Made by a program: the position numbers and the translations under genes. DNA of 64,000 nucleotides from Auriscalpium vulgare (Eukaryota; Basidiomycota; Agaricomycetes; Russulales; Auriscalpiaceae), in NCBI GenBank assembly GCA_019915015.1, contig JAHBBC010000007.1, positions 682,001 to 746,000 of the forward strand, written 5' to 3'. The notes beneath the pieces are model-generated. The model was not told where the DNA came from, searched no databases, and was given only the letters and a program-made list of their open reading frames with translations. This document shows positions 1 to 13,119 of this stretch, in pieces; positions within the stretch are counted from its first letter, which is position 1; the number at the start of each line of letters is the position of its first letter.

Positions 1-231
1 ACCCGACGCGCTCGACGGACGTCCGAGTCCTGCGGGCCAGTGCGGGCGGGGCGGGCCACCACGCGCCCGACGCTCTTTTCTTCCTCCTTCGAACAAGTCC
101 TCGCCCTCGTCGTCACCGCCCGCACAACCTTCGCTCGTAGAACCGCCCCCTAGAGCCGTATATCAAGTAGACGCCCGCCCAGTCACACTCCTTATCTCGC
201 CCTCCTCTCCCAACCACCCACCCACCCCTGC

Positions 232-2218
<1,987 letters not shown>

Positions 2219-2954
2219 GCGCCGCTGCTCCCCTTTTTTGTCTGTCTGTCTGGGTTTGTTTCTGTTTCTCGCTCGGGCCACCCGCGTTCGCGGACTGTTC
2301 ATATCGTTATTCATTCTCGCTACCCTCTTACATTTAGACTTCACCCCCGCTGCAGTGCGCTCGTTAATGCTTCCACATATTTATACCTTACCCGTTGCTC
2401 TTTCCTTCCTGTATCAATCCCCTTACCTTCTGTTTTACTTCTCCTCACTCTCCGCTTCCGTCTTATCCCTCTCCGTCTCCGTCAATGTCTCCTTCACGCC
2501 ACGCCCACGCCAACACATCTCGCCATGCTCTCACATCCTCTCTCCCATTCGCCCTCGTTACGTCCCTACAATATGCGCTGCCCTCCATATTCCCGCGCCC
2601 CACCCCGCCCCCGCGCTCCGGGACCATCAATTTGACTGGCTCCCGGGAGCGCGCGTCCGCTGCGTCTGAGTAGTAGTAAGTAGTAGTAGTAGTCCCTTCA
2701 GTACCTTACTCGGTCTGTGTGCATAGTTATTCTTTCGTCAGTCTGCTGCAGTGGATGTCTTTATGCTCGCACCATGCGCTAGGGTATGCAATGTGCGACT
2801 TTTCGTTATCGTCGTGATCCCGAGTGACATACATATACTAAATGCCTGGCCCAGCGTTTAACAAGAATACAGCAACCTAGCAAATAAGAAAGGCCTCTTC
2901 AGATTGTGTGATTAAGTATATTGGTCGCGTGGCATATAATGTCTGGAGCCGCCT
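2219..2954. other. Intergenic region, probable convergent 3' UTRs
   Basis: This is the gap between the convergent SRPK-like kinase and tandem-BTB genes. It is pyrimidine-rich near 2220-2560, as expected for 3' UTR. It contains a short AGT/TAG trinucleotide run at about 2671-2693 and the first copy of a 45-bp direct repeat (2871-2915). No coding exon could be supported. Confidence 0.5.
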
Positions 2955-3017
2955 TCAGCAGGAATACTCAAAAGCAACCTAGCAAATAAGATTGGCCTCT
3001 TCAGATTGTGTGATTAA
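2871..3017. repeat. 45-bp direct repeat, two copies
   Basis: Copies at 2871-2915 and 2973-3017 differ at only two positions inside the segment between the shared AGCAACCTAGC and TCAGATTGTGTGATTAA. On the minus strand each copy carries TTTGCTAG followed by GTTGC, so the duplication copies the predicted last splice acceptor of the tandem-BTB gene. A local tandem duplication is the simplest explanation. Confidence 0.85.
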
Positions 3018-5070
3018 AATGAAGGCACTTCGGAACTCACCTCTCGAACGGCCTGTTCGATTTTCTCTGCTACCGTGTCCCACAATGCACCTCGGTCTTG
3101 GCTGTACGCGATGCTGCACTCGCCACAGTATAAGTCCCCAGACCCGTTCAGGTGTTCACCTAGCGCAGAATGGCACGAAGCTGATATCGCAATGCGCATT
3201 TTTGTTGACAGCGGGATGCCGCCGCCTGCTCCGAGTCGATCATGCATGGATTCGAAGTGAGAAGCCAACCATCCAGGCATTTCTGGTCCTCTTCCTTTAA
3301 CGCGCCGTTTTTGCGCACATGCTCCCACCTGGACCTGAATGGGATCCGGATCATTGAAGGAGTAGCGATTGGCTCGACGGCCGTCAGTGAAGCCTCTGAT
3401 ACTCCTCGAGTGGGACTGGAACCATGCTGAGCCCTCCTGGACGCGAGACCCGCAGCAGCGCCGCTTTCGCCGCGCTACAACAACGAGCACGGTATCGGGA
3501 ATGGTCATGGAGAGCAGCACCTGAAGGTAAGAGACGCAAGTTGTCCCCGCATGACTTGAAGGTCATCGTCGTCGTCAAAAGCGCCTGGGCAGCGAGCGTG
3601 GCCTCTTCCTTCAGCCTAAAACGCACCGCCAGCGCATATGCGCGGCAAGCGTTCTCGTCCATGAAGCGGGGCAGCAATTGTTGGTAATACTGCCGCCTGA
3701 GGGCTTCCAACGTTCCGTCGCCTTCCAGACCCATGCCATATTTCTGCAGCGCCGCAAGAAACGCCATCGTCCTGTCGACAGTGTTCGGAGCATAGAAGGG
3801 GATGGGATATATCGCAGTCACGAAGCTCCCTAGAGTTTCGGAATCTTCTTCCATGGCGATGACAGGGAGCTCATGGCGGGATGAGGTATCGTCTGGGACA
3901 GTGGGCAACTGAGGGAGGTGAAACATGTCTTGGAATACAGGCGAAGCCATGGAAAGGACACTCTGATGCACGCGAAAGTCCACAAGATCGGAGGATCGCA
4001 AAATCACGTCAGCCTTCGAGGCAGTGAAGCTCTTTCCTGGCTCAGCCAGGGTTGGGAGGGTTGGAAGGGAAGTGTCGTCAAACGTTACCAAGTCCTCAAT
4101 CTACAACAATAGTCAACGGCTGCAACGACTTCGTCGTCACGCTGAGCACACTCACCTTCAGCAGAGACTGTAGCACCTCACTCTCTAGCCCCCTCCAGAG
4201 TTCCTGCGCAGCGGATTGCGAGAGTCGAGCGCAGTCCTTGCACTTCTCACGATGCTGACAGAGCTCGAAGTGGTATTGCATCTGGCTAACCTTCCACATC
4301 TTGCCATAAGCCGCCTTTAAGAAGGCGTCGAGCCATTTAGGTAGACCCTGAGCGGCGCAACTGGGCAGTTGTTGGAAGTATCGCCGAACCCAACTTCCGA
4401 CGGTGGTACCGTTGCGAAATTGGCGTAGGCAAGTGTCCATGGCCCCGATGACCGCCTCGCGACAGCGCACAAGCTCGTGAAGGCATGGGCCACTAAGGAA
4501 CCGCAAATCATCGCCTACACTTTCGATCGTGAAAGTTTCCAAGCACGCGATAGAGTGCACGGCTGCCGTGGCCTCTTCTTTGAGGCGGTAACGCCACGCA
4601 AGGGAGAGGGCGAGGAACGGGTTTTGGCTCTCTCGTCTGGGCAGGCTCCGGATATATGACGAGACGCAGTGGGCTTGGTACTTCTCCGCAATTACGAGCA
4701 CTTGGATGACCTGCTCAAGCGAGTCGGGGATAGATGGAGGGGAAGGGAGCGCAGTGAACATGACCACAGATAGGAAGGTGCTCAGCACCTGACTGGCCTC
4801 AGGCAAGTACAGGATGGGCAGCCCGTCATTGGAATCGAGCGATACTCCGGCAGGGGCTAGTACTGTTCCGTTACCAGATGAATGGGATGCATTGGCAGAA
4901 GACAGCAGCGATTGGAATATGAGCGAGGCCTTCACCATAAAGGTTTTTATGACGCGGAACTGTACCATGTCCGACGAACGAACGAGCATATCGCCGTCGG
5001 CATCGTCGAAAGGCGGACCGAAGTCGGTAGGTTGCAACTGCTCCGAATCTGAGACAATGCGGGCAAACAT
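2955..5070 (-). CDS. Tandem BTB/POZ-domain protein
   Basis: Two homologous BTB units are encoded by one continuous frame. Exon 1 runs from the ATG at 5070 to 4156, exactly 305 codons. It carries a BTB core (GDMLVRSSDMVQFRV, then KASLIFQSLL) and a Cys-containing tail. A 55-nt intron (4155-4101, GTGAGT to TTGTAG) joins in phase to IEDLVTFDD and the second BTB core (KADVILRSSDLVDFRVHQSVL, ASPVFQDMF). The second unit has no ATG of its own upstream of its core, which supports a fusion. A further intron is needed near 3402-3291 to reach PGWLASHF, the equivalent of PKWLDAF in unit 1; its acceptor is weak. A last intron (3040-2979) would end the protein at 2955; without it the stop is at 3014. Proteins of this type are expanded in Agaricomycetes. 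BTB domains mediate dimerisation or Cul3 binding; the partner here is unknown. Confidence 0.7.
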
Positions 5071-7068
5071 CTGTCGACGTGGCTGATGGAGACAGATCTT
5101 CGGTCAGTTGACATATGAAACGGCCGGGTGAAGGAGGGGGGCCGGGAACCTCACGGTGGTGTTTCAACGCGAACAACTCTTCTCTGCCAAAATCGATCTT
5201 CCTGATTACATAAGTAACTTGCCACCGTAGCGCCACGACTCCGACTCGGACGTCCCAGACCTCAATGTCACTCCTGCCAGGACTACCGACTGATCGACTG
5301 GTCATTCGGTCACATTTTCCAGAAGACCATGCGGGCCTATCCGGGTCAGCGTCTTGAATCCGTCTACTCTGCTCGAAGCTGCAGTGCACGTTAGACGACA
5401 GCGAGCCTACCACTATCAACATCCTTAGCACCGTGAAGATAACGAAGAGCCTCCAAGGATCGCACAAGACCAGTGTGACCGTCCCGACTTGCGAGCCTCA
5501 TTGTCGAGCAGTTGAGGTGGTCTAGCTTCCAAAAGCCGTGTCATTATATTTGCGAATAGCAATAATGTACGGGGGTCCCGCTTGGTATGTGCACTCGTCT
5601 GCCGCACGGCTGAGTGTCCTGATTGTCTAGCGCGGCGCAATTGGGCACGGCACGCCGCTGCGTGCCTCCGACTCGGATCCTACATGAGTTGTAGCCGAGC
5701 GCAGGGTCGCGAAGGGCAGCCGCCGCGCGTTTGGCGCACAGCGAGCAGCTCCCACCGCGGCTTATTATGTCCGCTGGACATGACACAGTGTTTGCTACCC
5801 ACTTGGCTCCTGCCTGGCGAGGCGAATATATAGAGGTACGCTGCGTGCGCCAGTCAGTGCATTTTTTAGGTACCGCAACCTCCGCACAGAGCGGCCTTCC
5901 ACGCGGTCAGTATAATATTCAAATTGTACATCGCGCGATATTAAACACATCACAGAATCATAGGGAAAATCCGCCTGAAAGGACGCTCTGAGCTATGGAG
6001 TAGACGCCTTCCTCTCCAAGTCGAGCCCATTACTAGACGCGCGAGGTGCACCACCAGACGTGTACATTGCGCGATATTGAACACATGACAAAATCAAATC
6101 ACAGGAAATCCGCCCGACAGGACGCTCTGAGCTATGGAGTAGACGCCTTCCTCCTCAAATCGAGCTCATTACTAGACGCGCGAGGTGCACCGCCCGGCCA
6201 CCGAAGAAGTACTCTGCATGTTAGGCGATGATCGACATAGAAGAGTGCGTATTCCTTACTCCTATCATAAGGGCAGATGACATGCGCACTGCGTACGAAT
6301 TTCTGTGCGCGACGTTGAAGCGGACCTTTGCCAATCACCTAAGTCCGAAGCTCTGCTACCTCATCATGGTGCCCGTCGCGACGGAGACACGTGTTTCACG
6401 AGTTGATGATTCTTATATCGCCTTACAAGTTACAACGCCGTTCTTCGGAGTTGATGTCTCTATGTTCGCCTTACAACGCCGTTCTTCCGAGTCGGGTTTC
6501 TTCCGGTTTGTAAACTCGAGGGGTCGGTAATCCTGGTGCACCCGGAAACGCCGACGGGGCTAACGGACTGCTGCCAGTGGCTTCCCGGTGCGTCACCGAA
6601 CTACTTCAGGCTGCAGCGGTGCAGCACAGTGCTGCAGTATGCCAATGAACTCCAGTTGATGCGTTCCGCTGCTGGTGTCATATGGTGAGCGACTTACGGG
6701 GCCGTACGGCTAGCGCTTCAAACTTTTCGCTGATTTGACGGCCCGATCATCAGATGCACGATTGGCGGCGCATGTACATACCATGTACATTGGTACCTGC
6801 CAGTGCTCCGCAAACCCCTGCAAACCCTTGGGGCAGTATTTGAGCCGCGTCCCCGTCTCCTGATGGCGCAAAACTCTGATTGCCTCCGTTCCGCATCCGT
6901 CGGCATAATTGACATGCTCTAGGAGACTGAAATGGGAGCTCGCCAAGCTATGTGAGGAGTCAGACCGCAGAGCTCTCGCTGATAAAATGGCTATGAGATG
7001 TAAAGCATGGTCACCTCACCCTCAAACTCCCCACACTCCATACTTCAGCCATTCGAACACGAGAAACC
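5071..7068. other. Gene-poor interval
   Basis: About 2 kb without a supportable gene. It holds the 136-bp tandem duplication, a TATA-like ATATATAGA at about 5826, and imperfectly repeated pieces sharing TTACAACGCCGTTCTTC near 6428 and 6470. A minus-strand open stretch at about 5100-5467 includes a hydrophobic run (LFVIFTVLRMLIVVG) but no start or homologue was recognised. The right end is the probable promoter of the acyltransferase gene, with GATAAAAT at about 6980. Confidence 0.5.
5924..6196. repeat. 136-bp tandem duplication
   Basis: Two adjacent copies (about 5924-6059 and 6060-6196) share long identical stretches, including GGACGCTCTGAGCTATGGAG and TTACTAGACGCGCGAGGTGC. The left halves are more diverged, with small substitutions and length changes. 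Neither copy keeps a long open frame, so this looks like noncoding sequence, possibly an eroded repeat element. Confidence 0.85.
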
Positions 7069-9581
7069 ATGGCCGTTGAAAACAACGACATGAACTCGAG
7101 TCTTCCTGAGCAGAAGACCCTAACGCCTGTTAGGCACGAGACGTTCTTGGTTCAGCCGGAGACGCCAACAACGCTCGACAGCCAGGAAACATTCGAGCTC
7201 GTCGATGGAAATAATTTAATCATGCAGTTTGCCGTGCGTACTATCAGCTCAGCATATCTTACCTCTACTCGAAAATTAGACTTATCCTATCACATGTTTA
7301 GATCTCTTCACTGTATGTCGTCGATGGCACGGTGAACCCGGCACGATTCTGCACCGCCCTCTCTCGGACACTCCAGCGTTTCCCCACCGCTGCTGGCCGC
7401 CTCAGAAGGAAAGGCGACGACTGGCATGTGCGTTTCAATGATCTCGATCTACAATGCATCAGAAGTGCTAATTTCTCTCTTCATACCATCGAATCATCTC
7501 AACATTGTCGTTGCGCCTACTCGCCTCCCGCACTTCGTTGCGCCTACTCGCCTCCCGCGCTTCGTCGACAATTGCACATCACATCATTTTGTGGGCTACT
7601 CATCTTTTAATCAACTGCACCCAACGTCTCCGACCGCTCGACGTGTGCTCGACTTGCCAATACCTGCATGGGGCGTCACATGCATGCGAATAGATCGACC
7701 TCTGCAATGCCCCCGTCCCGGTACACGTCGCGTCTTCGCTATCCTACCATGTTCTGCCCCATCCCCATTCAGACGATCTCCTGGCGCGCTATGAAGATAC
7801 ACCTGCGGCTGCTCATGTTGTCCAGCCGACCCCGCATGTCGAGCTTTATGTCGATAAGGTCGACGTGGCGGCCGCTATGACCGGCGCAAGCGATGCGTAT
7901 CTGTGCAGCTTCGTGTTGACGCACATGGGCGACGGGCGGACAGTTGTTGGTCTCTCATGGAACCATGTGCTAGGTGCGAGTCACACGATACGAAGCGTTT
8001 TCAAAATTGACGTTTGTCGCATACATAGGGGACCAGTCAACCACCGGCCGCTTCATGCACACACTCTCCGCCTCGTACATTGCCGCGGCACAGGACATCA
8101 CCCACGGTGCGCCTCAACAGCCAACGTTCGGCACCACCAATCCCGGTGCGCTTTCTCTTGGCTTCCAGCCGCAAATTACTGATTTCTCACCCACCGGTAG
8201 ATCTCTGGGTCCTGCCTCCCCCACCGGTGTTCCATAGCCGCGCCTTTCCTCCGCTGCCGGCAGATCCGCTCGGCCCCATGCACGACTCGCTCGTGCGCGG
8301 CACGTCGCCGCACGTGCTGCGCTCGCACACCTTCGACGTGGTCGTCAAGCTCTATGGGGAGGAGTTCGCCAAGACAGAGGTTGTCGCCCTGCGCTTTGAC
8401 AAGTGGGAAATTGACGCGCTGTGGGAGCGCGCGAGGGAGGAAGAGCGTAAAGGCGCAGTCGGCGCAGAGGATCTGGTGGCGGAGAGGGTGACGCGCCAGG
8501 ACGCGCTCATCGCGTACCTCGTGACACTGCAAAACCGCTGCTCCGGCGAGGCGCCAATACACACGGTTCAGCACCTTATGAGTGTACGTATACCCATACA
8601 ATCCCTCCGCAGCCTCGCTGACCGCGCGCATGGCTCGTCCAGGTGCGCCTACGCCAGCCGCCCGCCGCCTCCGCGCAGCACCTGTTCCACCGCCACCCGC
8701 ACGTCGCGTCAAATTGCACGCAGATTCCGAATATTCCGCTGCACGACAAGCGGCGCAACGACCTGCTTGTTGGTGCTGAGCGTGGGGCGTGGTTTTCAGA
8801 GAGCCTGTATGAAATTGCGGAAGGCGCGCCTGCATGGCCCGCAGGTGCGGATGAGCCGCAGCCCGCTGGACCATCCTCCCCTCCAGCCGAAGGTACGTAC
8901 CGCCTACCTGCATACTCGTAATCAACCACCGGTTCTCATCATCAGCAGTGGAAGAACGCCCCTCAGAGTCATCATGGGCCGAAGGTGCTTCGCCGCTCGC
9001 CCCGTATACCTCGCTCGGCCTCATCGCGCGCGCGTTCCGCCGCGGCACGCGCCTCTCGCGCCCCGACAACTGGACAGAGCGCTACCTGCGGCTTAACAGC
9101 GCGCGATACAAGGAGGGAACCCGCCGTGGCCAGTTCTACATGTACCCCGCGTCAGGCGCGGTGCTCGTAAACTCGCTCATGGGTGCGTTTCCCCACTCTT
9201 TCCCGAGTACCGCGCTGACAACCTGCGTGTGCGTAGGGTGGACACCAAGGACGGGGCGCACTTCGGATTCGGACCCGTGCAGTACTACACGGACGTGTCG
9301 TGGGTATGTGGAGATGGTGTCATGTTAACCATGACCATGCTGACCTATTTATTCACCCGCCAATAAACCAGGAGCGCATGTTTCGCGTTCACGATGCAAA
9401 CCCTACGCGCCGCGCGATCATTGCGTCGCCGACTGGGCCGTGTGCGGGGTGGACATGGCGGAACCCTGCGAGCAGTGCAGTGGTTTGTTTTCGTGTGCAG
9501 AACGGCGTGAGGGAGAGGATGGAGGAAGCGAAGGCGCGGGACATGGAGGTGCTGAAGGCCGGCGACGCGTTGACTTTGTGA
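7069..9581 (+). CDS. HxxxD acyltransferase (transferase family, BAHD / trichothecene 3-O-acetyltransferase-like)
   Basis: A CoA-dependent acyltransferase of the Pfam transferase family. The frame begins at ATG 7069 (MAVENNDMNSS). After an intron with donor GTGCGT at about 7231 it continues ISSLYVVDGTVNPARF and FPTAAGRLRRKGDDW. A later exon starts near 7692 with IDLCNAPVPVHV. The catalytic motif is split by an intron: SWNHVLG before and DQSTTGRFMH after, so splicing restores H-V-L-G-D (HxxxD, general-base His). Further exons carry RQDALIAYLVTLQNR and, near 9260, HFGFGPVQYYTD, the equivalent of the structural DFGWG motif with Asp replaced by His. The stop follows DALTL at 9581. The acceptor substrate cannot be read from sequence. 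No PKS, NRPS, P450 or other pathway gene is adjacent. The exons between 7430 and 7690 are uncertain. Confidence 0.8.
7509..7562. repeat. 27-bp tandem repeat, two copies
   Basis: Two adjacent 27-nt units (7509-7535 and 7536-7562), both beginning CGTTGCGCCTACTCGCCTCC, differ at one base. They lie where the acyltransferase gene is expected to have an intron or a poorly conserved exon edge. If translated they would duplicate nine residues. Confidence 0.8.
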
Positions 9582-10177
9582 TGCCTTGTCACGGTGCTCG
9601 TTCGACTCTTTAAGCATTGACTACGATAGGTATGCGACATGCAATTATTAGTCTTTCTCTGGCGTTGGCATGTGGGATGGTAGACAGACAGTGACACAAT
9701 CACGTTCGGGAGCATTCGTCGTCAGTCCGGACATTGATTGCAAGAAGGTGACGATAAATAAAGATGAAAGTGAGGATGGATATATGAACGCCCCATCATC
9801 AGAGCCAGGACGGCCGCGCCAGGATAAGCCTAACTATGCAGCAGGTATGTACAAACAACTACACGATACTGTGCTCTTCCCGGGCGACGAGGCGCATACG
9901 CAAACTGGAATCCGTCCATGCGATGCGAGAGAGCGAGCGGAAAACAAATCAAGAAATTATGAAGCACGGGTATCACCAGCGCGTCGCATGCACGTGAGGC
10001 GGCGGGGGGAAAGGGGTGCGCGAGGGCTCCTTAGTAAGTGAGTAATGTACGGGATCGGGGGCAGGGGGAGGGAAACAAAACAAACACCGCTCGGTATCGG
10101 ACGGCCAGCGGACTAGCGATGTTGGTTGTTGCATCGATCGCCCAGGTGTTGTGCGGGCTTTTCTATATCGGAGACAC
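9582..10177. other. Intergenic region between convergent genes
   Basis: About 600 bp between the stop of the acyltransferase gene (plus) and the stop of chitin deacetylase (minus). Only short, biased ORFs occur and none has a recognisable motif. It is most simply two facing 3' UTRs. Confidence 0.5.
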
Positions 10178-11837
10178 TCAAAGAAAGAGCGCGCCGCCGC
10201 CGAGCACTGCGCCGAGCGCCAAGAGCGCGCTAGTGGCGCTCGACGTGCGGGGTGCACCGTTTGGCGTCGTTGACCCGCCGCTGGTGCCGCTGGTGGCCTG
10301 CGCGGACCCCGGTGCACCGGAGCTCAGCGAGGGCGCCGCAGACGCTGCACGAGTCATCCATCAGCCCGTTGATCAGATCATGCAATGAATTTGATACGCG
10401 TACCAGTCACGGGGAGCGGATTCGTGGCGTTGTTGTTCGTCTCAATATAGGCGTCGCCGTCGGCGATGTTGAGGCATTCGCTAACGGGGACGATGCGGAA
10501 GGCCGGCTGGTGGGCGAGCGCGTCGGGGAGGATGTAGCCTGTGGCAACCTCGACGGACTGCTGGAACAGGTCGTGCTCGAGCACGATGAAGCCCGTGTTG
10601 ATAGTCGACACGTTCCCGAGGATGTTCTCCCAGTTGACGAGGACCTGCTGCACTGACGTCACACCGCCGTGGATGTTGAAGTCTAGATGTTTGGTATGAG
10701 CAAAGCGTTTGTCGGCAAGGTGATGAAGCTTACCGTCGGTATCAAAGGTGGCCGTCGGGCTGATACGGGTCCACATGACAGGCGTCAGGTTCATGGCCTG
10801 GCAGATAGCGCGAACACGGTCACTTGTGTGCGAAGAACTCTGTCAGCGGAAGTGGGGCATGCAGGACTACGAAGACATACTCGATATCTCCAAAGGGCGG
10901 CCTCATCATGGTCGGAGTAACGCCAAGCACGTCCTTGATGATCTTCTTCGTCCAGCCAAGCTCCGCAATGATCTCCTCGTTCGTGAGCGTGGTCAACGAT
11001 GGGTGGCTCCACGTATGCACTGCAATCTGATGGCCCGCGAGGTACTCCTGCTGGAGGAGGGCGGGGTACGAGATCGCACGGGAGCCGACGACGAAGAACG
11101 TCGACTTAAGCTTAGCCTGTTCGAGGTAGTTGAGGAGGTCGGGGGTATAGGGCGCCGGGCCGTCGTCGTAGGTGAGACCCCAGGTCATCTTGTCCGGGCA
11201 GGTCGTGATGTCCGTCTTGCGCGTGCAGCCTCCGCACGTCCACCAGCAGCGCGTCGAGTCGGACACGGCGGCGGGGTTCGCGGGGCATCCGCCCGCGACG
11301 GTCGGCGTGAAGCTAGGAATGGTCACGCCCGAGTTCTGCACGTCCTGGATCCATTGCAGCACCTGCGGTGAGTCCGTCGGGGGCGGCTTGTCCAGGGGGG
11401 GATAGTTGGCGGGGGCCAAAGTCGCAACTATTCTTGGCTATTAGCGCCCGAAACGACGTATCCAAGAAAAAAAAAGAGGCGGGAAGAATGGACTTACTGG
11501 CAGGGATACCGGGGGCGGAAGGAATGTTGCTGGGCACGGAACCGGCGGCAGCGGCGGTCGGCAGCTGGGACGTCGCGGCGGACGGGGCGTTGACAACGAT
11601 GGAAGTCAGCGGGACGGCAGTTGGGTTCGTGGCCAGCAGAGACACGGGAGGAATGGTGCCTGTGGGCGTCGGGAGGAGGGTCGAGGAGGCTGGGGGAGCA
11701 CTGGAAGCTGCGGCGGAGCTGGATGCAGCAGCGTCGACATTCTGGCGGGCGTGATGTTGACGGGCGTCGTGGGCGTTGGCGGCGGCGAGGAGCGGGAGGG
11801 AGGCGGCGAGAAGGAGGCGGGCGGCGGATGTCTTCAT
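10178..11837 (-). CDS. Chitin deacetylase, secreted and GPI-anchored (polysaccharide deacetylase, CE4)
   Basis: Removes acetyl groups from chitin at the cell surface to make chitosan. The N-terminus MKTSAARLLLAASLPLLAA is a signal peptide, followed by a Ser/Ala/Thr/Pro-rich linker and a Cys-rich segment (CPANPAA...CWWTCGGC). The NodB core has TYDDGP (metal and catalytic Asp), HTWSHP (HxxxH metal ligands) and RPPFGD. An intron after GDI joins to DDRVRAICQAMNLTPVMW. Later come HGGV, SVQQVLVNWENIL and GFIVLEHDL. A last intron (donor GTACGC near 10405) joins to a Ser/Gly/Thr-rich stretch ending SALLALGAVLGGGALFL, a hydrophobic GPI-attachment signal, with TGA at 10178-10180. Start, stop and CE4 motifs agree with fungal chitin deacetylases. 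Confidence 0.93.
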
Positions 11838-12069
11838 GTTGGCGAGAGGAGAGAAGGAGCGGAAGAGAAAAGAGCGGAGAAAGACGACTGGATGATGTCT
11901 GTGAGAACAAGAGGCAACCTGGGAGCAACGACCACCTTGGCGCGCTTTTGGGGCCTGGCCCTAGCGCCCGGCACACTTCGGCATCAGAACGCCGTCCGCA
12001 TCACAAAGAAATTTGCCAAATCGTATATTTGCCAGCACAGCACAGCACGCCCAGTCAGTGATCACTAGT

Positions 12070-13119
12070 CTACGCATTTTTCGCCTTCTTTGCACGGGGC
12101 TTTTCCAGGTCGATCTCATCCGCATCCTCGTCGTCGTCCTCGCTGTCCTCGTCGTCATCAGAGTCCAGCTCGTCCCCTCCAGCGTTGCCACGGAAATAGT
12201 CGATCGCATCCGGGAAGATCTCGTTCGCGATGATAACGCCGAGCTACAACATCTCCTTAGCCACATGGAACACGCGCACAAATCCTCCATTCGTACCTCA
12301 AGGTGGTCCTGCGCGATCTCGAAGAAGTTGAAGAAGCTGCCGGGGTCAACGACCTGCTCGGCATCCTCCTGGTCAAGGACAAGCGGGTACAGCTTGGTGA
12401 GTTTCTTGGACTCATCCTTCCAGCTGATTTTGGTGGCCTTTCAGCGGCGTCAGCATCGAAATATTACCAGCTGCATCACGGGGGCACATACCTGAGGGAC
12501 TACATCGCGCTCCCAGGAGAAGTCGAGCATCGCATCGGAGATGCCGTCCGCATCCACGTCTTTGGAGCCCTTAGACTGCGGCTCAAACTTGTACTCCTTC
12601 TTCAATACAGAGTCGGTGAAGTACGGATTTTCTTTGAAGTACTGCAGGGATGCATGAGGCGTGAGCGCGGCAGGCAACGCGACGCGTCCAGGGGCTACGC
12701 ACGAATTCCAACGTGAACACCTTAGGCTCCTGAGCATCGCGGACTATCCAAACATCCTCGAGATGGCTCAGCGCAATCTTGTCTGCGTCGTGCTGGGCGT
12801 GGAACCCGACGATACTGTGCTTCAGGAGGGTGACCGGCCAGAACTTGGCGATGGCCTTCAGCGTCTCACGGCGCTTTTGATACACTGGAGTCAGGCTTTG
12901 CTGTGCGCGGCGCTCTGGATATAACGAAAGCTCAATACATGACACATACTAGCAGGGGAGAAACGCACCAAGGACAAGCTCGACGCGCTGCACATCCTTC
13001 TGCGCGGCGGTCAGTTTTTGGTCTTCCTCCTCCCCGATGGACACCTCGGCGAGCGGGTCACCGTTCTTGATGTCATCGGTGCCTGGGGAGGCGCGCTTTT
13101 TCCCGGTTTTTGCAGACAT
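12070..13119 (-). CDS. NAP/SET-family histone chaperone (SET / Vps75-like)
   Basis: A nucleosome assembly protein family member that binds H3-H4 or H2A-H2B in the nucleus. The start ATG at 13119 gives MSAKTGKKRASPGTDD. The dimerisation helix region includes VQRVELVLERRAQQSLTPVY after an intron. The earmuff domain includes RRETLKAIAKFWPVTLLKH, FHAQHDADKIALSHLEDVWI, FKENPYFTDSVLKKEY, and LDFSWERDVVP. SFFNFFEIAQDHLE resembles the SFFxxF segment of SET and Vps75 more than classical Nap1. The C-terminus is a long Asp/Glu-rich tail ending EKPRAKKAKNA, a basic cluster that may act as a nuclear signal. At least four introns are required. The adjacent chitin deacetylase is on the same strand, about 230 bp downstream. 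Confidence 0.88.

Noticed and set aside
3384..4091. Second BTB unit as an independent gene
   Set aside because: The apparent start is TTG, no ATG precedes the BTB core, and a canonical intron joins it in phase to the upstream unit.
8176..9069. 297-codon minus-strand frame opposite the acyltransferase
   Set aside because: Antisense shadow of verified acyltransferase exons; no recognisable domain.
7069..13119. Secondary-metabolite cluster around the acyltransferase
   Set aside because: Neighbours are chitin deacetylase and a histone chaperone; no backbone synthase, oxidase or transporter is present.
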